Shown piece by piece: positions 33,184 through 44,985 of a stretch of DNA of 61,751 bases. Source of the stretch: Gnomoniopsis sp. IMI 355080 (taxonomy: Eukaryota > Ascomycota > Sordariomycetes > Diaporthales > Gnomoniaceae); contig JAPEVC010000210.1 in NCBI GenBank assembly GCA_027946555.1, forward strand, positions 1-61,751, written 5' to 3'. Position 1 is the stretch's first letter. Every line of letters begins with the position of its first letter. The notes beneath the pieces are model-generated. The model had not been told where the DNA came from and did no database searches. It saw only the letters and a list, made by a program, of their open reading frames with translations. A program made the translations under genes and the position numbers.

Positions 33184-35782
33184 TCAATCCAACCGATCAA
33201 AGATCTTGCCCGGGTTCCTGTACACACAAACATCACAAATTAGCCTCCCATCAATTCCCATCCAATCTCACTCCTCAGTACCCCCAAATGCAAGAAGGTG
33301 GCGGCGGAGGTTGGGTAAGTAAAATACTCACATAATCCAAGCCGGGTCCAAAGCAGCCTTCACCGCCCTCATGACACCCAACGTCTCCTCCCCAACCTCC
33401 AACAACAAACTGTCCTTCTTGCCCCACCCGATCGAATGCTCCCCCGTACACGTCCCTTCCATGTCGAGCGCGCGCCGTACCATGTTCTTGACGCAGGCCT
33501 CGACTTTTTCCTTTTCGCCGTTGACGGGGTTGTAGATGATGCTCTCGTGGAAGTTGCCGTCGCCAATGTGGCCGAGGATCGAGGCGAAGAGGCCGAGGTC
33601 GTCCATTTCTTTTTTGGACACTTCGATGATATCGGCTAGTCGGCTGAAGGGGACGGCGACGTCGGTGCTCCCTTGAGAAAATAAATGTCAGCAAAAAAAG
33701 AACATGTGAAGGGGGTCTGTCTTTTATTTGAGGGACGCATAAACCAAAAAAAAAAAAAAAAAAAAAAAACACTCACAAACTTCCTCCCCTTCCCTCCTCA
33801 ACGCCAACATACTCCACAAACTCTCCTTCCTCGCACTCCACAACAACTTTTGCTCTCTCGCATCTTTTGCAAACTCAAACCCATCCCCATGATTCCGCGC
33901 CGCTATCCCTTTTACATGCGTAATATTATCCTGCACGGCGGCTTTCGATCCCGCAAACTTGAAAAACAACGTCGGCGTCTCACGCCATACGCGGGGGGCC
34001 GTGGCACCGCCCAAGTTCACCACGCGCATTTGCACCTCGTCCATGATCTCCATGGCGGCGACGGGGATACCGCCTTGCATGACTTCGGCGGCGGCGGCGG
34101 CGGCGTCTCGGATGGTAGGGAAGGTGGCGATGGCTACGGAGAGGGCTTCGGGGATGACGGCTAGTTTGAGGGTGGCTGGAAGATGGTTAGTGGGTTGGAT
34201 GCACTGGCGGGTTGTTGCTTTGGATTGGGGTTTTTTTATGTGTATGTGTGTGTGTGTGTGTGTGTTTGTTTACCTTCTGTCACTAAACCTAGTGTGCCTT
34301 CGGAGCCTACAAAAAGGGAGTTGAGGTTATAACCGGCTGAGGATTTCCTTGGCCTGCGGCGGGTCTTGATGATAGTACCGTCTGCAAGAACGACGGTCAA
34401 ATTAATCACCCCTTTGAACAGGAGCTGGTCAGCAAGAAGCTTGTAGAAAACAAGATCAACAGGTTGAAAAGGAGGAGAATGTGTTGAACAGTGTCTTTCC
34501 CAGGTTTGGGCACTTTTCTCTCTCACACAAGGGCACACTTACAATCCTTCATGGTGCCATACTTGACGGCGTTTGTTCCCGAGCAATTCGTCCCAATCAT
34601 TCCTCCAATCTTTGCAGATGGGCCTGTAGAGCAAACAAAACATATTTCAGCACATATTCGCACACCTCCAAAACCACACCTACCATACAACCATAATAGC
34701 TGGGGTCAAGGTAAGAAAAAGGGTAACAAAACAAAGAAAAGGAACTCACCAGGATCCACCGGAAAAAACAACCCACAACCCATCTTGGCCAAGTGATCAT
34801 TCAAGTCCTGCCACCCCACACTCGGCTGCACCACAACATCCATATCCTCGCGATTCACCGCCACCACGCGGTCCATGTAGGCGAAATCCACACTGACCCC
34901 GCCAAACGGCGCCGCAAAGTTCCCCTCGAGCGACGTCCCGCCCGAGTACGGGATCATGGGCACGTGGTATTTGGAGCAGATGCGCGCCAGCACACTGACC
35001 TGTTCTGTGGAGCGCGGGTACGCCACCGCCACGGGCAGGCTGTCGTTTGGGTTGCAGGAGGACCATTCTGAGTAGCCGTGGGCGTGGAGGTCGTCTGGGT
35101 CGGTGGAAATGATGTCTTCGACTGAGGAGAGCTCGGTGCGGATTTCATCGATGGCCTTTGTATGTGTGGTTAGTTCGGTTTGGGTTTGTCACTCTCTCTC
35201 GCTCTCATGAAGGATGTCGGGGTTGGAGTGAAGGGAAATTATTCAGATGTGAAGGACGGGGAGCGGTGCATGGGGAAAGGAAGAAAGGCTAAGCATAAGA
35301 TAAAAAAAAAAAAAAAAAAAAAAAAGAGAGGGTTCCCTCACTATCTCCATCTCCTTGAGACTCGCATACCGCGGCCACTGCTTCCTACTATCCAACAACG
35401 TGACACCCTTGGCACCAACACCATCTGACATCGTCACGGCCGCCAAGCCCCAACCCAGCAAACCGGCCGCCAATCCAACACTCAGGACGGCATTCCCGCT
35501 CCACCCCGGACCTGTCGTTGACGACTTGCCATTGTTTTTATCATTTTCAGTTGAGCCAATTGTTGTTGCTGCTGCGGCGGTGCTTAAGTTGCTGGCATAC
35601 CTCTTGTTGGTGTTGTTACTGTTCAAGATGATCGACGGTGCAGCAGCAGCAGCAGCCAAGCGCAGATACGCACCATTGCCAGGGTTAGCAGCCCGACCGA
35701 GGAGGAGGGTGGTCGTCCGGGGGTAGTAATAATAAGTAGGAGAGATGCGCGGCAGCGCCCTCCGGATTGAGTTGGTTAACAT
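33184..35782 (-). CDS. dld1: D-lactate dehydrogenase (cytochrome), mitochondrial
   Basis: Seven exons: 35782-35342, 35155-34750, 34623-34543, 34411-34274, 34175-33777, 33671-33332 and 33217-33184; all phases close (612 residues). The N-terminus is rich in Arg/Ser (MLTNSIRRALPRISPTYYYY), a mitochondrial presequence. A hydrophobic stretch (AVLSVGLAAGLLGWGLAAVTM) follows, likely anchoring it to the inner membrane. The PCMH-type FAD domain shows PRSTEQVSVLARICSKYHVP and PYSGGTSLEGNF, GPSAKIGGMIGTNCSGTNAVKYG and FVGSEGTLGLVTEATLKL. The C-terminal cap has VWSTDVAVPFSRL, GHIGDGNFHESI (His of the active site), GEHSIGWGKK and the end NPGKIFDRLD. The enzyme oxidises D-lactate to pyruvate and passes electrons to cytochrome c. 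Three introns carry long homopolymers or GT repeats. Confidence 0.95.
33746..33769. repeat. Poly-A run (24 nt) in dld1 intron
   Basis: 24 consecutive A on the plus strand, i.e. poly-T in the transcript, lying just after the donor of the intron 33672-33776. Confidence 0.95.
34245..34264. repeat. (TG)10 microsatellite in dld1 intron
   Basis: Pure TG dinucleotide run inside intron 34176-34273, next to its donor on the minus strand. Confidence 0.95.
35302..35325. repeat. Poly-A run (24 nt) in dld1 intron 1
   Basis: 24 consecutive A on plus (poly-T in the transcript) shortly after the donor of intron 35156-35341. Same length and placement as the run at 33746-33769. Confidence 0.95.
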
Positions 35783-38700
35783 GCAGGCGAGTGTTGTTGC
35801 AGATTGCAGCTGGTAGTCACGTTATGAGGACCGGGTTGTGATTGGGTTTCGGGGGTTACTTGAGGATGTGGCTGATCCTTGTGTGTGCGTGCGTGTGTGT
35901 GTGTGTGTGTCTCTCTTGTATAAGAGGCCCCTGGGGTTACCGTTCGGGTTTTGGCGGCTGTTGGGAAGGGATTAGGATAAGATCCTCACACTATTCCTCT
36001 TCTGCTGTGTTGTTTATATACTTGTACAGTTACGGAAGAGAATCCTGAACCTTGGCTATTGGTACCCAATGCTGCAGCGGGAATATGTGCAAGGGAGTGT
36101 GCAGAGTGTGGTTGATGGTGAGTATGAAAGAGGGAAAGAGGGGGGGGGGTGGGAAGGAGGCAGACTATAGTCTTATAATAGAGAGGTCCTTTTTAAATAA
36201 AGTGACCAAAAGGCGGGGGCCGTTTTAGAGCTATATAAGATTCTCAACGTGGGTGTGCGGGTGACTAAAGGAAACTAAAGTAGTTGACAACGGCTCTCCG
36301 TGATGATGAGACGGACAGCGGCAACCCACCACCCACACTGACGGCAGTAATGGGGCGCGCACGATCCCGTCGACAAGCATGCGCCAGCACCTGCTCAGCT
36401 TAGTAGCTGTTGTGTGCTGTGGAAAATACAAATTAGGAATAGTCTGCGAACTCGCCTTAGTGTGGTAGGTAGTATTTTTGGGTGGGTGTATCCGATCGCT
36501 GATTCAAGGGTCCGAAAAGGTAGATATACATCCCACCAGTTCCTCACGAAATTTGTGGTCAGCTTCTTTTTCCTTTAAGTGGTGGATAAGCTGGTAAAAG
36601 TGAGAAACCGTGGATGATAGGTGTGTGGTGTGTCTCCTGTTACAGCGGGATGCAACGAAAAAAGAGTATCCAGATCGGGAAGAGATAACGAATAGAAAAA
36701 AGAAGAGAGAGAGATCTAGGGTATCATCGCGCGAGCTTATAGCTAGATACGCAGGCCGCGTTGTACGGTAGTTGCCAGAAACAATTCCAGACTGCAGAAT
36801 AGGGCCACCGACACTTATTAGGTCTCGTGGGGGGGTATGGGGAAGTCACAAAACAACAACTCAATGTATGTAGTTCCGATCGGCGAATCACCATCGTCAC
36901 AGAGGCCCCGGTTCTCTCTCTCTCTTTTTGTGTACATGGTACTACAGGTACAAGCTGTCGAGATCGAGGGGTAAAAAGAGCGGAGTCCGGCAAACTAGGC
37001 TGGAGATAGATGGGAAGAAGAAGAAAAAAAGAGGGCTTTTTGTTTCTTGATTAATGGCCCGGACCACCCGAGACCGAAAAGCAGCAGCACCCGCACAAGG
37101 GTCAGAACAGGTGACGACGTTGGCAGAACCCAGGGTCGGCGTGGGGGGGGGGGGTTGAAGCATCGTGATGCGGGCCGGTGTTCGTGCTTCGGAGGTGGGG
37201 CTATGCATTTGCCCATTTCTCCTTCTAATAAGCCGAAGAGGGATCAAGGCTGTAAGGAAATCGTATACTGCGGTAACTGCTGAGTATAGCTAGTAGAATA
37301 GGCCTAGTCTGTAATGGGGTTTTGGGGGTCGCGCTGATGAGGGGAAGAAAGCAGGAACGTCGGTACTATAAAACATGCATGCATGACAAAATGCCAGTTA
37401 GCCTTACCTAACAGCTTCGTGAGACTGGAATGAGGGAAGTCGAATCAGGTCCAACGACAACGGTAGTCAAAGCCTGCTGCCTTTCCGAAATGGTCTCTGG
37501 TACCCCACGGCAAACTAGACCGGGTGGAGTTTAAGGCCTTTTCTTTAGTCGACGACCTTGGTACCGCGGGGTTAGTAGTACTGACTGTGTGCGAGGGCGG
37601 CTGTAAAACAATAATACTTGCAAACTGGGGCCCATGTTTTGTCCATCTTTAGTTCTCCACAGGCTGGCCTGCTCTGCTCTTGATGAAAGAACTCAACGTG
37701 CATCACCCGGCAAAAAAGCCCACGCACACCTTGGATCTCCGAGACGGGAACGTTGTATCTTTGACCGGCAAAACACTGATCGATAAGAGTGGGCTCTTCT
37801 GTTCGAGCAAGACGTCGCGTTATCTGGGTAGAGTAGCCACCGAGCCAAGCCGGCGATGTGAAAGATAATACCGGAGCTGCCCGTTTGTATTGTACTGTAC
37901 GTATCATGTATATGTGTGCGTTACAGTACCTATACAACCCCATAGTGCGTTGCGGGCAGAGAGCCTTGCCGCACGACGCTTGGAGAGAGAGTATTGAGCA
38001 CTGACTAGTGTGAGGACCATCACCACCACCACCACCACCACCACAGCCATTCTCCCCAGATTTGTTCGGGTCAGTGGAACAAACGAAAAAGACCGGTAAA
38101 AAAAAATTGCACCGGTCACAAGACCTCCAACTTAGTAAGGGGGGGAGGACGTGTTAACAACGCCCCGTAGCACAAAACAGTGGTCAGCAGAAAATAAAGC
38201 AAGTTCCCGAAGAGCGTGTGTGTCCTTGTGGTGCGGCCGGGCCACACACACACACACCTTGGCCAGAACACGGGACATCAAGACCATGCAAGTCAGCCCT
38301 GGGAAGCCGAGCGTTCCTGGGGGGGATGGTTTGCAGCCATTGCTTCTGGAAAAAAGAAAAGGAAAAAAGGCCCCCCTTGATGGGCCAATGATGCCAATGA
38401 AACCCGTCAGCACCTCACCCCCCCCCCCGCTCTTCTGTCTCTCTCCGGATACGCAAGGAGCTGCATATGCGCCGGCGAACACCCTACCTCACCTCACCTA
38501 CGCTTTGCATATGGACCTTGCCGTAAATTCGCGCGAGGTCGGCAGTCAGCGGCTTGTCATAAAAGGGGTGGTGCCTGAAGTGTCTTTTGTTTTTTCTTTC
38601 TTTCTTCATGTGAATAATGCCCGAACGGGCAAGAGTCAACCATAATAGTTAGCGCGGGTGAACGGCATGCACACTTGATGAGGTCGCGATGAAAAGTAAG

Positions 38701-40847
38701 CTCTCTTTGTGGAGAAAGGCGGCAAAGTTTCCGTTTGGTACTCAGGTCACACCACGGTAAGACATGGGCAATATGACCGCCGGCTTCCCCAGATTTTTGA
38801 GAAAAGAAGAAAAAACCATTGTGGGGAAAATGGTGGAACAGAGCCGCTGTGGAACCTAGGATGAGACGAGCAGGCGGAGGAGTGTGTGGTGCAATATGTG
38901 GGTGCGCGAGAGAGGCCTTGAGGAGAGTCAGGTAAATCGAAAGGAAAAGGTCTATGGTTCGTGCCCACCACCAGGCCAAGGTTCGAACTTGTGGGGGTCA
39001 CATTGCAGCATTGTTGCTTGGCATCTGATTCTAGTAGCCTCATCTTTTCCTCTTGGTCTTGTGTTATAGATAATTCTTCCTTATTAGCAGAGCGACTGCC
39101 ACATCGTAATTGGAAAAACCCGAATATAAGCGTATCGTCTGGATACCTTTGCACACTAGAACCGAGCCCACCACGACACACAGCCGTGCCTATAAATGAG
39201 CGGACCCAGCCTCCGTGCTTCCGGGCCATGCAAGCAAGGCATGATGCCTAATCAAAAGAAAAAGAAAATTAAAACGAGAAAAAGAACCCCAAAAAGGTAA
39301 AAGAAAAAGCAAAAATACAATAAAAATGGACGGATGTCTGGAACACTCCGAAACCGGTTTTGCCGCCCAGTTGCCCTCTACAGTTTCGTTGCGTCCCGGG
39401 CCGCGACAAGCACCGCGTGATAGCGGCTAGCCATCTACAGCCTTCCGAGAAGAGCGCCAAGCCAGGGTAAGTAAAAGAAGTTTTAAGGCAGGTCGAAAGA
39501 GTGCGCGGAGATGCCTATTCCAGCAAGTTTTTTGTAGAAGCTATCTTTGGGGGGCGGGGGCTTTCGTCAGCTAACCTCCACACACACGACGGCGGTGGTA
39601 AATTTGTTCTCTTGCTCAATGTGGTGAAAAGAATTTCCCCCAAAGCGAAGCAATTCGAAAAGAGTAAATGCGTATATCTAGGTATCCACAAATTTTACCC
39701 TGTTTCGATGCCCCCCCCCCCCCAAATGACCGACTCCTCGTCAACCCGCAGCCATTGCTTCCCCGTCACGAGACCCATGGACAGTTCCACCACGTTTATC
39801 ATTACCGGAACCAAAAAAAGAAAAGTGACATCTAACTACATGTTTCACAAGGTGCGCTGGGTGAACGCGGGGAAAAAAGGGGATCTCATAAGCCTGTCAT
39901 GCCACCGTAGTAGCACATCTGGGGCATCAGTACTTCATCACTACTCCGCAGTACAACACTTTTCCCTCCGGCGGCCGGCAGACTGTAACGTACTTAGGTA
40001 GGTAAAGTACTCATGATGCTGACCCGGCCCCCTCCCCGACACATCACGAGACTACTAAAACGGCAGCCATCCGAGAGAACAATCACATTTTTGCCATCTC
40101 CAGCTTGACCGGCAACAAGTTACCATTACCTGATCGTAATACCTTGCCCATGCAGACTCACGGACTTTTTGTTGTTGTGCAGCGCGCCATTTGTGTGTGT
40201 GCATGTTTTCCCGGCAGCTTTCCTGCAAGCGAGGTGGCCCCAAGATGGGATGAGCCGTTTGGGGAAAACGTGGGGTGATAGAGAGAAAGTGTCAAAGTGC
40301 TAAAGCTTTTACAAACTTAACTAAGCTCGCCAAGTTGAGCGCGGGATGACATGACTGTAGAGTTTGAGTCGGGAGTACATATCAGGTCATTTTCGGAGCA
40401 CAGGTGTTCGTTGTGGACGAGTCATCTCACAACAAAGGCTTCTGCGCGAGCACAATTAGTGTCGGCACCCGGGGAAAGGTCTCTAAGTGAGCAGGCAAGG
40501 TGCACGAGCAGCATACCCTTGGCAGTCAAGGCAGTTGTTGACGAAGGGAGGAAGAATAGGACGTTTGCAGGAATTCATTTTCACCCTTCGACATTTTTTT
40601 CCTCTGTCGATGTATCGGGCGTGGGTTAGCTACCTCAACGGAGCCAGAAAAATTCGAAAGCCGTTAACGTCCTAAAACTCCATGATCCATGCCATCACTT
40701 TAACGTGAGAGTAAGCGCAGTTCCCACCCCCTTTTGACCCGTAAAATTTTGTTTTTGCACCCCCCGAGGTATGATTCCAAACGTCACATCATCTACCAAC
40801 GAAGGAGGCCTAGACCCAGCACATACACCAGTCCCAGGTGGCATTTT
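35783..40847. other. Gene desert of about 5 kb with homopolymers and microsatellites
   Basis: No coding gene can be supported in 5.06 kb, the longest empty stretch of the window. It is full of slippage-prone tracts: (GT)n at 35893-35910, G10 at 36140-36149, G12 at 37143-37154, (CAC)8 at 38021-38044, C11 at 38418-38428 and C13 at 39711-39723. Open readings (for example 38151-38645 plus, 38747-39229 minus) have skewed, repeat-driven composition and no motifs. The ends must include the promoter of dld1 and the 3' flank of the eS4 gene. A non-coding transcript is possible but not shown. Confidence 0.6.
38021..38044. repeat. (CAC)8 trinucleotide repeat
   Basis: Perfect CAC/ACC run within the gene desert. 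Confidence 0.95.
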
Positions 40848-42237
40848 TTAGTTGCCAGCAATGGCGTGGGCACGGCGGCGGTCACGCTCCTCGGCGATGG
40901 TGAGCTTGACACCCTTGCCCTTGGGCAGGGAGATCCAGGGACGCTCGCCACCGATGATGAAGACGTTGGCCTCACGGGTGGCGAAGGTGTTGTCAATGGC
41001 GTCCTTGAGGTGGACAATGTTAAAACCTCCGTCGTGGCGCTCACGGTGGGTGACAACACCGACACGACCCATGTTGCGACCGCCGGTGATCATGGCGACG
41101 TGGCCGACCTCGAACTTGACAAAGTCCTCGATCTTGCCAGTGACAAGGCTGTAGAAAGAGGGGGTTAGCTGGCTTTGTCTTGACCCCGTTTCTCAAGGAT
41201 TCGAGGAAGAACTTACTTGACCTTGACGGTGTCGTTGACCTTGATGGCAGGGTCAGGGTAGCGGATGCTATAGCAAAGGGTTAGCTATCAAATGAGAAAA
41301 TGGAACGTACCAGCCGAATGTTGCCTCGCTTCGATGATCACCAGAATCGTTTCGCTCGACTTTTCCCAACTGGCCCTGCGAGCTGATCACTCCCCGCCCA
41401 TGGTTACATTTCCCCAGGTATGAAGTGGATAACATTGTCATCGTGACAACCATAGGATGCGTGGCGCACACGAAAATGCAACGAAGGGCGAGGATATGGC
41501 GAGACCCGCAAACGCTCGTAGTAGGGAAAATTCGGAGGGCACGATGGATTCGGAATCAACCAAAGCTTGGTCCAACGGCTGATAGATGTCGGGAGAACTC
41601 ACGTCCTCGCATCATGCGTAACCAAGAATGGGATACCGCCACGGCCGAGCTGGACGCGCTTGACCTTGCCGAGCTTGTACTCGGCCTCCTCAGCCTGGAT
41701 ACGGTGGACGGTGAAGCGGCCCTTGGTGTCGTAGACAAGACGGAAGTTCTCGCCGGTCTTCTCGATGTTGATAACGTCCATGAAGCCGGTGGGGAAGGTC
41801 ATGTCGGTGCGGACCTTGTTGTCGACCTTGATCAGGCGCTGCATGACAATGGCCTTGGTCTCGCGGTAGTTGAGCGCGTACTTCAGGCGGTTGCGGATGA
41901 AGACGATCAGGGGAAGACAGTCGCGAGCCTTGTGGGGACCGGCAGACGGCTTGGGAGCGTAGCTACCGGACAGTTTGTCCAGGAGCCAGTGCTTGGGCGC
42001 GCTGAGGCGCTTCTGGTGCTTCTTAGCTGTTCATTGGGATAGGAGTTAGTATTTGCAATCGTTGCATTGGTCTCGTTGGCAGAGTGCGTCGCTGTCTCTT
42101 TCCATATTGCTGCAAAATTGTAGGCGGTGCGTTTGTGCAGCGGTCGCCCGTCACAATCGCAAAAAGGAAGAGCGACTCCCGCCATTGAGACCATTGAAAA
42201 GGAGTAGAATGATCAGTCACTTACGACCGCGACCCAT
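40848..42237 (-). CDS. rps4: 40S ribosomal protein S4 (eS4)
   Basis: Four exons: 42237-42225 (13 nt), 42026-41603, 41267-41217 and 41148-40848; all phases close (262 residues). The start MGRG|PKKHQKRLSAPKHWLLDKLSG matches the universal eS4 N-terminus, with the first intron inside codon 5. Further blocks: RDCLPLIVFIRNRLKYAL, the S4 RNA-binding segment MQRLIKVDNKVRTDMTFPTGFMDVI, RTIRYPDPAIKVNDTVKVNL, the KOW-like GHVAMITGGRNMGRVGVV and the end LPKGKGVKLTIAEERDRRRAHAIAGN. It is a structural protein of the small ribosomal subunit near the mRNA entry side. Intron branch sites (CTAAC) are clear. A short 5' exon followed by a ~200-nt first intron is typical of highly expressed fungal ribosomal protein genes. 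Confidence 0.97.
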
Positions 42238-43101
42238 CTTGACTGTTTGAGGACTGAGAACTTGTCGAAACAGTTGACTGTCGAGATGGTGGTTTGAGGC
42301 TGGGCTGTCGGAGGGAGAAGGTAAAGTTCGTGCTGCGGTTGGATTGGGAAAAATGAGAGCGGTGGGTTTTCGATTTCTGCGGGGCCTCACGTGACCGCGC
42401 TAACGGCATGTGCCGCTCCGCCACCCCGCCGACCAGCCGACACTTGAATATCCTCACCAGTCCAATCGCCGGCCATTTTGAGAATTCATTTATTGAGTAA
42501 CACTTGATGAATAGAACGTGCAATTGACAATGCTCACCCTCCAGATTTGTCTTTCATGTTCGATATATACCTAGCTAGTCTTCTCTAACCATATTCCAGG
42601 TGCTGATCGCCCCGAGACCGGGATCATTCGTTCAGCATATGTGCGCCATATCGTTTCCGCGGCAAGACATGGCAACGATCGAGACAGACATTAGATTTCA
42701 AAAGAAAAAGGAACAGCCAAATCGCTTGGTCTTCTTCTAACAAAGATTGCTCCGAGGGGATTCTAGAGTAGGGCGCTGCCAAGAAAAAAAGCAACGCCTC
42801 GTCGGTTTCTTCCTACAGCTTTGCCATCTTTCCCAAGGGCCTAAATTAGAAAAAAAGGCTCCCTACCATTACTCCATCCAGATACCTAGCTCCGAAAGGA
42901 AAACAAGGCATTTTAATACAGCCTGTTGTGCTGCTAGTCGACATGCTCCATGTCCTAGGGGTAAAAAAAAATAAACAAGGGAAAAGGATTACCAACCAGC
43001 CCTGGTCCTAATGACTGTCAAATCACTATTGTTACAGCGTCAGTAAAACACATGCCGTGCAAGGCACACTTATGCCTCCAAAAAGTATGGACACCATCCC
43101 T
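42238..43101. other. Upstream region of rps4 / 3' flank of Teb1/Tay1-like gene
   Basis: About 860 nt. The 150 nt upstream of 42237 hold the rps4 promoter and leader. No extra gene is seen. A short reading at 42747-42974 has no support. Confidence 0.5.
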
Positions 43102-44985
43102 TCAGCCATCGAGCAACAGCCTCGAGATATCCATCATTCCAATAAACGCCGCCGAGGCCCCCGGTTGATCACCTGCCTCGACACCCTCGCCATCCAGCGC
43201 TTCTCGCGTGAATGAGTCCATGCCTGGCAGCTCCTGGAAACTTCCGCCGCCACCGCCGCCGCTGCTGCTGCCTACATTGCCCCCGGACGTCGATGGCCCC
43301 GCCCACTTGGGCATTATGAGATCCTCCCGTGATCCGGCCCGGTGAAGGTGCGGCTCCAACGTCATGAGGGAGTTCTCATTGATCATGTTGCTAACCGACG
43401 GCTCAAGCACTTTGTCTCTTCTCGGTGCTTGGCGAGTCGGCAGTGGAGGATGATTATTCGCAGGGCCTGACGCCGATGGGGTGGCCTCTTTGGTGGTTGG
43501 GGTGGGCGCTTGCTTCTCCTCGATCTGTTTGTACATCTCGGGATATTTGTTCCGCACCCGGTCGCGCAAATCGGTCGGCTGCCGACTTGACAAGTCGAAG
43601 CGTGGGTCGCGCTGAATCTTGGTCCATGCTGGACCGTATAGCTGCAAGCCTTCGAGGATTTGGTCGTCGTCCTGCTGCGTAAAAGGCCGGCGTTCTCGCC
43701 TATGCGACTTCTTGAAAGGCCCGTGGATGCCCATGGCTTGGAGGTCTTCTATCTTCTTGCGGTGAGCCCTGCTCTTCTTTGGCTTTGCGGTCGAGTCTGA
43801 GTCATGTTGACTCTGTTGTGAAGCCTGGCAGGCTGTGTACGCTGACGTTGCAGCATCGTCTTTGCCTTGATAACTGGGTGCCTCTTCGGGATCTGCCAAA
43901 ATGTCTTCCAGCAACAACGCCGTCTTCGATTTGGTCTTCGGCCGATATTCGGCCGGTGAGCTCGCCCCTCGGTCCTGGGAATTTAGACTCTCTTTGCTTC
44001 TGCTCGGCACAATCCGCAGCTCGTCCGGGCAACAGGTGCGGAACCGGTCTTTTAGATCGCCCGCCGTCCGGCCGTTGAACTTGTACTGCGGATCCTCGAG
44101 GATACTGGTCCACTTCCCGACGCCATATCTATTCACGCCAAGCAGCAGATCCCGAGTCTCCTCCTCGGACCACTTCTTCCGGGGCTTCGCTGCCTTCCGC
44201 TTGATTTTGGCCATGGGCTTCTCCGCCTCAGGTGTAGGTGCCAGGCTTTCCCTCCTCGGCGGGCTTTGTGACTTTTCGTGTACGTCGGGCGTGTCGACAT
44301 TGTTTGCTGTCGACATGGTGGCACTCGCAAACTCCTTCAGCGTGTGTATATTCGACGGTGCGACCGCCTCGTTCCCGCCGTCGTCTTCTAACGCGATCGG
44401 TGGGAAAACAGCGGCATTTGGTGGTGGTTCGTACAGTCCATTGATAATCGGCGGCATGATATTCTGACTTGACATCATGTTCTGCGTCGACTTCTGCTTC
44501 TTCAGGGGCTGCGGCAGGTGCATGATGTCGTCTTTTACTGTCATAGCACGATGGCGCTTCTTGTTCGACCCATCTTCCGCTGGCAGTGAGGGCTCTGGCA
44601 CGTCGTCGAGGATGTGGTTTAGGGAGTGGGACGACTCGTTGATTTCGGGATTGTCAAAGAGCATACGCAGCGAGATGCCGCCGCTGTGCTGCTGTCGACT
44701 CCGTTCGGAGCCTCCATCATGACTATAGCGGCCGGTATTGTACTCTTCTCGTATTGAGGCCAGGGAGGGGATCTGGCGAATGGTCTTTGTGGTGGACTTC
44801 TCGTGATGACTACTGCCGGCGTCGGGCTCGAGGGGAGGCAGGGAGATATTAGAGGCCTTGGCAAAGCTGGAAAAACTTTGCAGTGGCGGCAGCTCGGTGG
44901 GAGGATAGTATGCGGACGAGTCAGAGGAGGGGGAGGCGTTTGAGTTGTTTAACAGGTGCATCAGCCGCGGCTCGATGGTCGCCAT
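43102..44985 (-). CDS. Two-Myb telomere-repeat binding factor, Teb1/Tay1-like
   Basis: Single exon of 627 residues from ATG 44985. The N-terminal ~260 residues are Ser/Pro-rich and disordered with a basic patch (KIKRKAAKPRKK). Two SANT/Myb (telobox-type) repeats follow. The first is about 268-317 (KKWSEEETRDLLLGVNRYG, VGKWTSILEDPQYKF, LKDRFRTC); the second about 428-480 (RRPFTQQDDDQILEGLQLYG, AWTKIQRDPRF, LRDRVRNKYP). The DLKDRFR/DLRDRVRNK recognition helices are of the telobox type. This two-Myb arrangement is that of S. pombe Teb1 and Yarrowia/Ustilago Tay1, which bind TTAGGG-like repeats at telomeres or in promoters. The C-terminus is Gly/Ser-rich and acidic. A nuclear role in telomere binding and/or transcription is inferred from the family. 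Confidence 0.88.
   Translation of the reverse strand: MATIEPRLMHLLNNSNASPSSDSSAYYPPTELPPLQSFSSFAKASNISLPPLEPDAGSSHHEKSTTKTIRQIPSLASIREEYNTGRYSHDGGSERSRQQHSGGISLRMLFDNPEINESSHSLNHILDDVPEPSLPAEDGSNKKRHRAMTVKDDIMHLPQPLKKQKSTQNMMSSQNIMPPIINGLYEPPPNAAVFPPIALEDDGGNEAVAPSNIHTLKEFASATMSTANNVDTPDVHEKSQSPPRRESLAPTPEAEKPMAKIKRKAAKPRKKWSEEETRDLLLGVNRYGVGKWTSILEDPQYKFNGRTAGDLKDRFRTCCPDELRIVPSRSKESLNSQDRGASSPAEYRPKTKSKTALLLEDILADPEEAPSYQGKDDAATSAYTACQASQQSQHDSDSTAKPKKSRAHRKKIEDLQAMGIHGPFKKSHRRERRPFTQQDDDQILEGLQLYGPAWTKIQRDPRFDLSSRQPTDLRDRVRNKYPEMYKQIEEKQAPTPTTKEATPSASGPANNHPPLPTRQAPRRDKVLEPSVSNMINENSLMTLEPHLHRAGSREDLIMPKWAGPSTSGGNVGSSSGGGGGGSFQELPGMDSFTREALDGEGVEAGDQPGASAAFIGMMDISRLLLDG

Noticed and set aside
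38151..38645. A 164-codon plus-strand reading in the gene desert
   Set aside because: Built largely on CA repeats and a C-run; no motif, signal or splice support.
38980..39010. GGTTCGAAC resembling a tRNA T-loop
   Set aside because: Stem pairs are broken and no A box lies upstream at tRNA spacing.
41160..41290. GGGTTAG telomere-like motifs at two places in rps4
   Set aside because: On the coding strand they read CTAACCC and sit before intron acceptors, so they are branch sites.
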